From the NCBI GenBank assembly GCA_902362715.1, contig CABIXN010000002.1, positions 186,001 to 250,000 of the forward strand: a stretch of 64,000 nt of DNA. Reading direction: 5' to 3'. The notes below the pieces were generated by a model, which had not been told where the DNA came from, ran no database searches, and worked only from the letters and a program-made list of their open reading frames with translations. Position numbers and translations under genes: made by a program. Below, piece after piece: positions 16,398 through 24,763 of this stretch. Numbering within the stretch: position 1 is the first letter of the stretch; each line of letters opens with the position of its first letter. The DNA comes from Lachnospiraceae bacterium (lineage in GTDB: Bacteria; Bacillota; Clostridia; Lachnospirales; Lachnospiraceae).

Positions 16398-17888
16398 TCA
16401 GCTTTTTGATGAACGGCCCAGATTCAGTCTGCGGGCCTGCTCCTCAATGACTTCCCGATCGCTGAAGTGATGCTTGATACCTTCGATTTCCTGATAATCT
16501 TCATGTCCTTTTCCGGCCACAATAATAACATCCCCTTCCTGAGCGTGTTCTAAGGCATAGGAAATTGCATTGGTACGGTCTTCAATCATCCTATAGGCGC
16601 CATCAGCTTTCTGGACGCCGGTCAGGATATCATTAATAATTTCCCCTGGTTTTTCAAAGCGGGGATTATCGGAAGTAATAATAGAAAAATCTGCCATGCG
16701 GGATGAAACCTCCCCCATTTCAAAGCGGCGTGCTTTGGAACGGTTACCGCCGCAGCCAAATACTGTGACAAGGCGTCGGGGATGGTATTCCCGCAGGGAG
16801 CTTAAGAGGCTCTCAAGGCTCATAGCATTATGGGCATAGTCAATCATAATAGTAAATTTGTCTGAAACGGGAACGATTTCTACTCTTCCTTTTACCTGAA
16901 CATCTTTGAGAACATCTTTGATCAAAGACAGATCATCTGTAAAATGCAGACATACGGCAATGGCAGTCAGTGAATTGTAGACACTGAAACGGCCGGGGAT
17001 GTCTACTTCAACTTTCATGTTGACTTTCCCGGATAACTGATAGCGGATACCGAGTATTCCGGGTTTGGTAAACAAATCCAGATCGGATGCCTTAAGATCG
17101 GCATCTTTTTCTAGTCCAAAGGTTTCGATATCACAGGAAGCATTTTTTATCATCTGGTCAACATAAGGATCATCCGCGTTTACAATTCCGTGCCGGCACT
17201 GCCGAAACAGCATTGCCTTGCAGTTTAAATAATCCTGAAAATCTTTATGTTCTGCAGGACCGATATGATCTTCTGATAGGTTGGTGAAAATACCATAATC
17301 AAATGTGAATCCGGATACCCGGTGAAGCATCAGCCCCTGTGAGGAGACTTCCATTACCACACACTGACAGCCGGCAGCAGCCATTTTGGCAAATGTTTCC
17401 TGAACAATATAAGATTCCGGCGTTGTGTTTGCAGCTGGAATATGTTCATCTCCAATGATCGTTTCAATGGTTCCGATCAGTCCGGTTTTGACACCTGTCT
17501 TTTCCAGAACAGACTTAACCATATAGGTAGTAGTGGTTTTTCCCTTTGTTCCCGTAATGCCGATAGTAGTCAGCTTTTCGGCGGGATTGCCAAAGTAATC
17601 TGCGGACATGCAGGCCAGGGCATGACGGGTATTTTCAACCTGGATAATGGTAATATCAAATCCGGCCAGCTGATCTGCGACGTCTTTTTCTACAATTACG
17701 GCGGCAGCACCTGCTTTTGCCACATCTGTAACAAAATCATGGGCGTCTCTTGCGGTTCCGCTTATGCAGACAAACACATCCTGGGGGCTGACTTTGCGTG
17801 AGTCGTAAATAAGCCGGGAAACTTTTGTTTCCACAGAGCCTTTCAGACAGTTATAATCCAGTTTGGAGAGTAAATTAATTAGTTTCAT
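16398..17888 (-). CDS. murE: UDP-MurNAc-tripeptide ligase, meso-DAP type
   Basis: A 496-residue Mur ligase that adds the third residue to the peptidoglycan stem peptide in the cytoplasm. The ATP loop is GITGTKGKTTT (residues 110-120). The specificity motif reads DNPR at 407-410, the meso-diaminopimelate form, not the lysine form. The N-terminal UDP-binding segment and AGKGHEDYQ near the C-terminus complete the family pattern. dapF, which makes meso-DAP, lies just upstream on the same strand, 12 bases away. The start follows AAGGAGG. Confidence 0.95.
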   Translation of the reverse strand: MKLINLLSKLDYNCLKGSVETKVSRLIYDSRKVSPQDVFVCISGTARDAHDFVTDVAKAGAAAVIVEKDVADQLAGFDITIIQVENTRHALACMSADYFGNPAEKLTTIGITGTKGKTTTTYMVKSVLEKTGVKTGLIGTIETIIGDEHIPAANTTPESYIVQETFAKMAAAGCQCVVMEVSSQGLMLHRVSGFTFDYGIFTNLSEDHIGPAEHKDFQDYLNCKAMLFRQCRHGIVNADDPYVDQMIKNASCDIETFGLEKDADLKASDLDLFTKPGILGIRYQLSGKVNMKVEVDIPGRFSVYNSLTAIAVCLHFTDDLSLIKDVLKDVQVKGRVEIVPVSDKFTIMIDYAHNAMSLESLLSSLREYHPRRLVTVFGCGGNRSKARRFEMGEVSSRMADFSIITSDNPRFEKPGEIINDILTGVQKADGAYRMIEDRTNAISYALEHAQEGDVIIVAGKGHEDYQEIEGIKHHFSDREVIEEQARRLNLGRSSKS

Positions 17889-17900
17889 GGGAACCTCCTT

Positions 17901-18755
17901 TTAGATTTCAATGCTGCCGGTACAGATGATGGCTGCCGGACCGGTCATAAATACAGTATTTTTGTTCTGATCGTAATGGATCGTAAGGTCTCCTCCCAGC
18001 AGGTGGACGGTCACATTGTTTTCGGTTAGTCCGTTTAGGACGCAGGCTACAACACTGGCGCACGCTCCGGTACCGCAGGCGAGAGTTTCTCCGGAGCCTC
18101 GTTCCCAGACGCGCATATCAATCTGATTTCTGTCAATCACATGGATAAATTCGGTATTTACCTGTTCCGGGAAGTATGGATGTTTTTCAAACAAAGGTCC
18201 GATTTTTTCCAGATCAAGAATGTGTACGTCATCTACAAATATAATGGCATGAGGATTACCCATAGAGACGCAGGTCATCCGATATTCTGTCTCCTTTCCG
18301 TCAACGGACACTGTAATGGGAGTGTTTACAACGGAGTCTTTTGGGCCATTGGGAATAACTACAGGTACATCCGCAGGGGTCAGGGATGGTGCACCCATGT
18401 CAACAGTTACGGTTTTTACAGAACCATTTGAGACATTGAGATTTAAAGTTTTAATTCCGGATAATGTTTCTACCGTAATAGTAGTTTTATCTGTCAATTT
18501 ATTGTCGTATACGTATTTGGCAACACAGCGGATTCCGTTGCCGCACATTTTCCCTTCGGAACCGTCGGCATTGTACATTGCCATCCTAAAATCTGCGGTT
18601 TTAGAAGGGCAGATGCAGATCAGGCCGTCGGAACCAATTCCAAAATGCCGGTCACTGACGATTCTGGAGACCTCATTTGGATTTGAGAGGGACTCTTCAA
18701 AACAGTTCACATAGATATAATCATTGCCGCAGCCATGCATTTTTGTAAATTTCAT
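17901..18755 (-). CDS. dapF: diaminopimelate epimerase
   Basis: A 284-residue cofactor-free racemase that converts LL-DAP to meso-DAP for peptidoglycan and lysine. Both active-site cysteines are visible: GKMCGNGIRC near residue 74 and ETLACGTGACAS near residue 222. The start MKFTKMHGCGNDYIYVNCFE is classic. The ATG at 18755 follows AAAGGGGA; a frame extending to 18809 lacks a ribosome site. It forms an operon with the DAP-type murE, which matches its role. Confidence 0.95.
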   Translation of the reverse strand: MKFTKMHGCGNDYIYVNCFEESLSNPNEVSRIVSDRHFGIGSDGLICICPSKTADFRMAMYNADGSEGKMCGNGIRCVAKYVYDNKLTDKTTITVETLSGIKTLNLNVSNGSVKTVTVDMGAPSLTPADVPVVIPNGPKDSVVNTPITVSVDGKETEYRMTCVSMGNPHAIIFVDDVHILDLEKIGPLFEKHPYFPEQVNTEFIHVIDRNQIDMRVWERGSGETLACGTGACASVVACVLNGLTENNVTVHLLGGDLTIHYDQNKNTVFMTGPAAIICTGSIEI

Positions 18756-18927
18756 ATAAATCCCCTTTCGATTTAAAAGTAAAAATTGTAATTGTAAAAA
18801 TTTTAGCACAAATGGAGCTGTGATGCACTATATTCAAAGGAAAATCTTTGCCCGGGGTTCTTTTTACAGTTTATGTAGACTTCATCTATTTCATTAGGAA
18901 AAAGAATATTATCAGGCGGTTTCGGAA

Positions 18928-18956
18928 TTGACAAGTCAGATGAGATAGGTAATACT
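18928..18956 (+). promoter_or_regulatory. promoter of VOC protein gene
   Basis: TTGACA (18928-18933), a 17-base spacer and AATACT (18951-18956), 34 bases before the start codon. Confidence 0.6.
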
Positions 18957-18989
18957 AATTTATATGGTTTTTAATATGGAGGAAGAATT

Positions 18990-19436
18990 ATGGCAGTGAA
19001 AATAAACGGAATTAATCATTTTGCAATCAGTGTAGCAGATCTGGAGGAAACCATTCAGTGGTACTCGAATATTTTTGGATTTTATGTAGTTAACCGCTCA
19101 GAAATTCCGGGAGCAGATATCCGTGTAGCTCATCTGCAGGGAGAAGGCTTTTTACTGGAAGTATTTGAGGCTCAGGGCTCGGCCTTATTACCTGAAGACC
19201 GGAAAGTGCCAAACCGTGATCTGATGACTCAGGGTAATAAACACATGTCTTTCGGTGTGCCGGACGGAAGGGCTGCCAAGGCTCAGCTGGAGGCTCTGGG
19301 AGTGGAAATCGCCATGGTGGCGGAAGTAGATGATACCTATGGAGTATTTATCCGTGATAATACAGGTAATCTGATTGAAATATTCGAAGAAAAAGGCGAT
19401 GTGGTATTTAATCAACATAAATCAGGAGGTAAATAA
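18990..19436 (+). CDS. VOC superfamily (glyoxalase-like) protein
   Basis: A 148-residue protein with the two beta-alpha-beta-beta-beta units of the vicinal oxygen chelate fold. Likely metal ligands are His in INHFAISVADLEETIQWYSNIFGF, Glu in LLEVFEAQG, His in NKHMSFGVPD and Glu in NTGNLIEIFEE. Substrates in the family range from methylglyoxal adducts to antibiotics, so none is assigned. Its stop overlaps the next gene's start (TAATG), which suggests coupled translation with the Spx/ArsC-like protein. Confidence 0.85.
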   Translation: MAVKINGINHFAISVADLEETIQWYSNIFGFYVVNRSEIPGADIRVAHLQGEGFLLEVFEAQGSALLPEDRKVPNRDLMTQGNKHMSFGVPDGRAAKAQLEALGVEIAMVAEVDDTYGVFIRDNTGNLIEIFEEKGDVVFNQHKSGGK

Positions 19437-19804
19437 TGGCTTTATTTATATGTTATTCAAAATGCTCTACCTGTAAAAAGGCGGAAAAATGGCTGCAGGA
19501 GCAGGGCGTGGAATATACAGTGCGCCCGATTAAGGAACAAAATCCAACCAAAGAGGAGCTGGCCTTGTGGCATGAGAAAAGCGGACTGGATATCAAACGA
19601 TTTTTTAATACAAGCGGCAATCTTTACAAAGAAATGAAATTAAAGGACAGGCTTGCGGATATGAGTCTGGATGAAAAGCTGGAGCTGCTGTCAACAGATG
19701 GGATGCTTGTAAAACGTCCGATTCTGGTGGATGGGGATACTGTTCTGGTTGGATTTAAAGAAGCAGAATGGCAGGATAAAACAGAAATTTTGGCAGAAAG
19801 GTAA
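19436..19804 (+). CDS. ArsC/Spx family protein (YffB-like)
   Basis: A 122-residue thioredoxin-fold protein. It begins MALFICYSKCSTCKKAEKWL with a CxxC pair (Cys10, Cys13) as in Spx, followed by the ArsC-family segments FFNTSGNLYKE and LLVKRP-like MLVKRPILVDGDTVLVGF. It lacks the polymerase-binding features I would need to call it Spx, and it is not next to arsenic genes, so thiol redox sensing or reduction is the safest call. It is translationally coupled to the VOC gene. Confidence 0.83.
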   Translation: MALFICYSKCSTCKKAEKWLQEQGVEYTVRPIKEQNPTKEELALWHEKSGLDIKRFFNTSGNLYKEMKLKDRLADMSLDEKLELLSTDGMLVKRPILVDGDTVLVGFKEAEWQDKTEILAER

Positions 19805-19810
19805 AGGAGA

Positions 19811-19952
19811 ACGGTATCGTATAGATTATGATACCGGCAGTCCTGCTTAAAAATTATAAAGAGATTTGCAGACCTTAAAAAACGTCTTTCTTTGTGAGAT
19901 AATCCGGTGCTTGGGAGCCGGAGCAGATGTAAGGGGGCAAATCTCTTTTTTG
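19811..19952. terminator. hairpins between arsC-like gene and udg
   Basis: CGGTATC/GATACCG (19811-19836) forms a small stem. Then AAAGAGATTTGC (19858-19869) pairs with GCAAATCTCTTT (19937-19948) before TTTT. The long pairing with T-tract ends the plus-strand unit; the mirrored T-run is short, so it is less sure for the minus-strand gene. Confidence 0.7.
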
Positions 19953-19961
19953 TGTGTAGAT

Positions 19962-20534
19962 CTATCCGTTGGCCAGATTTGTATGTATTTCCTTTCGTTT
20001 TTTGCATATTTCCTTAAAATCCCGCCGGGCATCTTCTAGTTTGGAAGGATCGCGCAGAAGGGCGGAAGGATGGTAGACTGCGGTTAGATAGCAGTTTTTC
20101 CGATGAATCCAGGTCCCGTGCTGTCTTGTAATACGGTAGTTAGGTTCAATTAAACGCTGAGCTGCTACACGTCCGAGACAGACAATGATTTTGGGCTTTA
20201 AAAGATAAGTTTCCAGTTTTAGATACGGGAAGCAGGCGTCTTTTTCATAATCTTTGGGGTCCCGGTTTCCCGGAGGATGACATTTAATAATGTTGGTCAG
20301 ATAAATGTCTTGCCGGCTCAGATCTGCTCCGGACAAAAGTTCGTCAAAAACTGTGCCGGCAGGTCCAATAAAGGGAATGCCCATCTGATCCTCCTGGGCA
20401 CCGGGGGCTTCTGCCACAAACATAAGGTCCGCCTTGAAAGAACCCTGTCCGGGAACTGCTAGATGCCTGGAACGGGAGAGGGGACATCTGGTACAGGACG
20501 ATATTTCGGCCTGGATTTCTTCCCATGTGTACAT
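19962..20534 (-). CDS. udg: uracil-DNA glycosylase, family 4 (iron-sulfur type)
   Basis: A 190-residue DNA repair enzyme that removes uracil from DNA. The four 4Fe-4S cysteines are visible: C14 and C17 (SSCTRCPLS), C85 (IIKCHPPGNRDP) and C101 (ACFPYL). Motif 1 is AEAPGAQEDQMGIPFIGPAG, and motif 3 contains HPSALL. The N-terminal CxxC and the linker lengths fit family 4. AGGAGG precedes the ATG. It stands alone, convergent with the previous operon. Confidence 0.93.
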   Translation of the reverse strand: MYTWEEIQAEISSCTRCPLSRSRHLAVPGQGSFKADLMFVAEAPGAQEDQMGIPFIGPAGTVFDELLSGADLSRQDIYLTNIIKCHPPGNRDPKDYEKDACFPYLKLETYLLKPKIIVCLGRVAAQRLIEPNYRITRQHGTWIHRKNCYLTAVYHPSALLRDPSKLEDARRDFKEICKKRKEIHTNLANG

Positions 20535-20684
20535 AATAAAACCTCCTGTGTAAAAGTTTAAAGTCAGTATAACACAAAAAAATGTTTTTTAATGTTATAG
20601 TATAAAAATTTCCATTTGACGAATACTACATTTATCCAAACGATGAAGATAAATGGAAAATTGTTAAATGGAGGAATTTATTTT

Positions 20685-21233
20685 ATGAAAGCAACAGGAA
20701 TTGTGCGCAGAATAGATGATCTGGGGAGAGTCGTGGTGCCAAAAGAAATCCGGCGTACATTAAGGATCCGGGAAGGAGATCCGCTGGAAATTTTTACTGA
20801 CAGAGAAGGGGAAATAATTCTGAAAAAGTATTCGCCTATTGGGGAGCTGGGGCAGTTTGCAGGCCAGTATGCAGAAAGTCTTGCTAAAACATCAGGATGT
20901 CTGGCATGTGTTACAGATCGTGATCATGTCATTGCGGCAGCGGGAACGGGAAAAAAGGAATTTGAAGGAAAAGAGATCAGCGCGCAGCTGGAGGCTCTGA
21001 TTGAAGAGAGAGAAAATTTTGTTGCCAATAAAACAGAAAAGGATCTCATAAAGATTACTATTGATGATGCTGGTGAATTTGCTTCTCAGGCAGTAAGTAC
21101 CATCATCTGTGAAGGGGATGCAATTGGTTCGGTTATCCTGTATAATAAGAACGAAAAAGAAAAAATGGGTGATACCGAAGATAAGCTGGTGCGGACGGCG
21201 TCTGGTTTTCTCGGAAAACAAATGGAGCAGTAA
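20685..21233 (+). CDS. spoVT: stage V sporulation regulator SpoVT
   Basis: A 182-residue regulator. The N-terminal swapped-hairpin AbrB domain reads MKATGIVRRIDDLGRVVVPKEIRRTLRIREGDPLEIF (residues 1-37), nearly invariant in SpoVT. A C-terminal GAF-like domain follows. SpoVT controls late forespore genes, so it implies an endospore-forming lineage. The ATG at 20685 follows GGAGG and matches the family start; earlier in-frame codons are untranslated leader. Confidence 0.93.
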   Translation: MKATGIVRRIDDLGRVVVPKEIRRTLRIREGDPLEIFTDREGEIILKKYSPIGELGQFAGQYAESLAKTSGCLACVTDRDHVIAAAGTGKKEFEGKEISAQLEALIEERENFVANKTEKDLIKITIDDAGEFASQAVSTIICEGDAIGSVILYNKNEKEKMGDTEDKLVRTASGFLGKQMEQ

Positions 21234-21235
21234 AC

Positions 21236-21967
21236 ATGAAACAGGAATTTTCAAGAACAGCCCTTCTTCTGGGAGAAGAAGGGGTACATAAATTAAGCAG
21301 GGCGCGGGTAGCGGTATTTGGCGTCGGCGGTGTAGGAGGCTATGCGGCGGAAGCGCTGGCCAGAAGCGGTATTGGGGCACTTGATCTGATTGATAAGGAC
21401 GTGGTAAGCCTGTCCAATATAAACAGACAGATTATTGCGCTTCACAGTACCGTTGGACGTTATAAGGTCGATGTCATGAAGGAGCGGATTCTTGACATTA
21501 ATCCGGATGCACAGGTAAATAGTTATCCTTGTTTTTATCTGCCGGAGACAGCGGAGGAGTTTTCTTTTAATCAGTATGATTATGTGGTGGACGCGGTAGA
21601 TACCGTCAGTGCTAAAATTGCCCTGGTAATGCAGGCAAAGGAAGCCGGGGTACCGATTATTTCCTGTATGGGGGCAGGCAATAAGATGGATCCCTCAAGG
21701 TTTGAGACGGCGGATATTTTTGAGACAGAAATCTGTCCGCTGGCCCGGGTTATGCGGAGGGAGCTTCGGAAACGGGGAATAGAAAAGTTAAAAGTAGTTT
21801 ATTCAAGAGAAGCCGCTGCAGTGCCAATTCATGCGCAGTGTGATTCTCAATCCGGTAAAACAGTTCCGGGGAGCCTGGCTTTTGTCCCTTCAGCTGCGGG
21901 TTTGATTTTAGCGGGGGAAGTGATTCGTGAGTTGTCAGGAAAGTTTCCGGAAGGAGTGCAGACATGA
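21236..21967 (+). CDS. tcdA: tRNA threonylcarbamoyladenosine dehydratase
   Basis: A 243-residue E1/ThiF-like enzyme. The ATP-binding Rossmann motif is VFGVGGVGGYAAEALARSGIG (about residues 25-45), followed by LIDKDVVSLSNINRQ. It cyclises t6A at position 37 of ANN-decoding tRNAs. It starts two bases after spoVT and overlaps the next gene by four bases. The usual partner CsdA/CsdE is not here. Confidence 0.9.
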   Translation: MKQEFSRTALLLGEEGVHKLSRARVAVFGVGGVGGYAAEALARSGIGALDLIDKDVVSLSNINRQIIALHSTVGRYKVDVMKERILDINPDAQVNSYPCFYLPETAEEFSFNQYDYVVDAVDTVSAKIALVMQAKEAGVPIISCMGAGNKMDPSRFETADIFETEICPLARVMRRELRKRGIEKLKVVYSREAAAVPIHAQCDSQSGKTVPGSLAFVPSAAGLILAGEVIRELSGKFPEGVQT

Positions 21968-23016
21968 AATTTATTCAGATAGCAGACGTTCATCTTGGCG
22001 TAAAACCGGATGCGGGAAAACCATGGAGTGAAAGGCGCGCAGAGGATATCTGGAGTTCTTTTGCCGGCGTGGTAAGGTTAGCGGCAAAGGAGGAGGCTGA
22101 TCTGCTGCTGATTGCAGGAGATTTATTTCACAGACAGCCTTTGAAGCGGGAGCTGAAGGAAGTGGCAGCGTTATTTGGCGAATTGAAGAATACACAGATT
22201 GTTCTTGCGGCAGGCAATCATGATTATATGCATCCGAAGTCCTATTACCGGAGTTTTGTGTGGCCGGAACACGTGCATTTTATTGCAGGGGAGGACCTGG
22301 AGCCGGTATATTTAAGTTCATTGGATGTAACTGTATGGGGTTCTAGTTATTGGGGGCCGGAAGATAAACGGCATATCTATCAGACCGGAAAATTAGATGG
22401 AAGAGGGCTTCAGATTCTTCTGGGGCATGGAGGTGATGAAAAGCATCACCCCTTTACCCTGACTGAACTTCAGGAAGCCGGTTATGATTATGCGGCCTTT
22501 GGTCATATACATATTCCTCAGAAACTGAAAGACCACAAAGTTATTATGAGCGGTTCTCTGGAACCGACGGACTGTAATGACTTTGGGCCCCACGGATACT
22601 GGATGGGAGAGCTTTACAAAGACAGCTGCCAGGTTCAGTTTTACCCTGTCAAAAACTGTGAATACGTAAAAACAACTGTGGAAATAACACCGGATATGGG
22701 GCAGCGGCAGATGATTGAGGCAGCAAGAGAGCAGCTGTCAGCCAGGGAAGCCTTTCAGATCTCACATTTGATTTTGTCCGGAAGGCGGGATGCAGATATG
22801 GAAGTTCCCGTAGAAGAGCTGCAGCAGCTGCCCAGGGTTGTTAAGGTGCTTGATATGACCGGGGCAGATTATTGTTTTGAAAAGTTGAAGGAAGATTATT
22901 CCGGAACTTTGCTGGCGGCATTTATTGAATATATGGAGGGAGTATCCGACCAGAGGCTGAAAGAGGATGCGCTGTATTATGGCGTGCAGGCTATGTTTGA
23001 GGCTATGAATGAGTAG
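21964..23016 (+). CDS. SbcD/YhaO-like DNA repair exonuclease
   Basis: A 350-residue calcineurin-like phosphoesterase. The metal motifs are IADVHLG (residues 6-12), IAGDLFHRQ, AAGNHDY, LLGHGGDE and FGHIHIPQ, giving a complete two-metal site. With the next gene it forms a YhaO-YhaN pair, the Firmicute relative of the SbcD-SbcC/Mre11-Rad50 nuclease. It overlaps tcdA through ATGA and lies 29 bases before the ATPase gene. Confidence 0.88.
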   Translation: MKFIQIADVHLGVKPDAGKPWSERRAEDIWSSFAGVVRLAAKEEADLLLIAGDLFHRQPLKRELKEVAALFGELKNTQIVLAAGNHDYMHPKSYYRSFVWPEHVHFIAGEDLEPVYLSSLDVTVWGSSYWGPEDKRHIYQTGKLDGRGLQILLGHGGDEKHHPFTLTELQEAGYDYAAFGHIHIPQKLKDHKVIMSGSLEPTDCNDFGPHGYWMGELYKDSCQVQFYPVKNCEYVKTTVEITPDMGQRQMIEAAREQLSAREAFQISHLILSGRRDADMEVPVEELQQLPRVVKVLDMTGADYCFEKLKEDYSGTLLAAFIEYMEGVSDQRLKEDALYYGVQAMFEAMNE

Positions 23017-23045
23017 ACTGTGAAAGTGTGACGGAAAAAGGCAGT

Positions 23046-24647
23046 ATGATTATAAAAAGAATAGATATTAGAAAGTTTGGAGTTCTGCAGAGCTGTCAGG
23101 AAAACTTCTCTGACGGTCTGAATATAATATATGGTGAAAATGAAGCGGGCAAATCTACCATGCAGCAGTTTTTAAAGGGAATGCTGTTTGGATTGGAGAA
23201 AAAGAGAGGGAAGGCTTCTGAAGGCGATCCTTATCAGAAGTATGAGCCGTGGGATGCGCCTTCTTTTTATTCCGGTAGTATGGTGTTTGAGACCGGGGGA
23301 AGAGAGTTTTTACTGGAGCGGAATTTTTATTCAAAAGAGAAAACTTCCCGTTTACTGAATGTACAGGATTTTGAGGAGCTCTCAGTGGAGCATGGAGATC
23401 TGCAGATGCTTCTTGGAGGAATATCGAAAGCTGCTTATGAAAATACATATTTTATTTCCCAGGACCGGCTTTTACCGGGAAAGGATCTTGGAGCGCTTCT
23501 GGCAGATGAGAAAAATAATTTTTCCCGGACCGGAGATGGAAGCTTTCAGCTGTCGGCAGCTGTCCGTACATTACAGGATAGAAGAAAAAGGTATGAAAAG
23601 CAGCGAAAGATACTGCAGACTGAAAGAGAGGAAAGATTTAGACAGCTTGAAACGGAAGAAGCAGTTCTGATGCGGGACTATGAATCTGTGAAGATAAAAA
23701 TTCAGGAAAAGAAAGAGGAACGGAAACGTATTGAGTATCGTATAGAGAGTTTTAGAAAGGAAAATATCAAGAGCGCTGGGGGGATTGTCCCGCCGGGGGA
23801 TGAAAATGAAAAAAGAGCATGGAATCCGTGGATTATTTTCGGGGTAGTATGCTTTTTGTTAAATCATCTTTTGAAAGGGACGCTGCATCTGCCGGGAGCT
23901 GTCTTTTTTATACTGCAGGCAATTTTTGCCGGAATGGTTGTTTTTGGGATTGTACGTGTGTTTCAGCAAAAGAAGGCTGAGGAGTTAAGGGAAATACAGG
24001 AAAGGAGCAGCACTGAGCAGAAAGAGGAGCAGCAAGAAGCGGAAATAAACAGAATGTATGAATCGGTAAAAATGATACAAGGTGCTCTGGCTGCAATAGA
24101 GGAGGAAGGCAGAGACAGGGAACTTAGTCTGGAAAATATCCGTGAGCAGAAAAAAGAGCAGAGCACGGCTGGGGCTGAAGAACTAGAGCTTTTAAGGAAA
24201 GAAGAGGCGGTATGTCTGGCGGAAGAGATATTGAAAAAATTGTCTGCCGACTTTCAGGCGGACCGGGATGATTTTTTAAATGAACAGATGTCGGAGATTA
24301 TTTCTCAAATTACCAAAGGAAAGTATGATGATATACGGATAAATGAAAAGCATGGAATAGAGGTTGTATCAGAGTTTCAGACAAGAAAGCCCGAAGCGTA
24401 CAGTCAGGCTACCATGCAGCAGATGTATTTTGCTTATCGGATGGCGGCAGGCAGACTGCTGGCGGGGGAAGAAAAGCTTCCGCTGATGTTTGATGAAGCT
24501 TTTGCGGGGTATGACAGACAACGGCTTTTGGCAGTGCTTCAATGGCTGGCGCGACAGGAACAACAGGTATTTTTGTTTACCTGCAGGGAGCTGGAAGCGG
24601 ATATTCTGCGGGAAAATCAGATTAAATTTCAGGAAATCAGATTGTAA
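23046..24647 (+). CDS. YhaN/SbcC-like ATPase with central membrane hairpin
   Basis: A 533-residue SMC-like protein. It opens with IIKRIDIRKFGVL and a Walker A motif in YGENEAGKSTMQQFLKG (about residues 29-45). A coiled coil rich in Glu, Lys and Arg follows, then a hydrophobic hairpin at about residues 259-310, more coil, and the C-terminal LPLMFDEAFAGYDRQRL Walker B/D-loop. YhaN proteins share the membrane hairpin but are usually near 950 residues, so this is a short version with much less coil. It probably opens DNA ends for the upstream nuclease. The ATG at 23046 is preferred to a GTG at 23028. Confidence 0.85.
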   Translation: MIIKRIDIRKFGVLQSCQENFSDGLNIIYGENEAGKSTMQQFLKGMLFGLEKKRGKASEGDPYQKYEPWDAPSFYSGSMVFETGGREFLLERNFYSKEKTSRLLNVQDFEELSVEHGDLQMLLGGISKAAYENTYFISQDRLLPGKDLGALLADEKNNFSRTGDGSFQLSAAVRTLQDRRKRYEKQRKILQTEREERFRQLETEEAVLMRDYESVKIKIQEKKEERKRIEYRIESFRKENIKSAGGIVPPGDENEKRAWNPWIIFGVVCFLLNHLLKGTLHLPGAVFFILQAIFAGMVVFGIVRVFQQKKAEELREIQERSSTEQKEEQQEAEINRMYESVKMIQGALAAIEEEGRDRELSLENIREQKKEQSTAGAEELELLRKEEAVCLAEEILKKLSADFQADRDDFLNEQMSEIISQITKGKYDDIRINEKHGIEVVSEFQTRKPEAYSQATMQQMYFAYRMAAGRLLAGEEKLPLMFDEAFAGYDRQRLLAVLQWLARQEQQVFLFTCRELEADILRENQIKFQEIRL

Positions 24648-24763
24648 TTATGAAATTTCAGTTGTTTTGTGCTGAAATGTATGAGAAAATGGTTCTATAT
24701 ATCAGGAAGCCAGTGCATTTCTGAATAGGAATACGTGTGAAATAAAATAAAGGAGATAAATTA

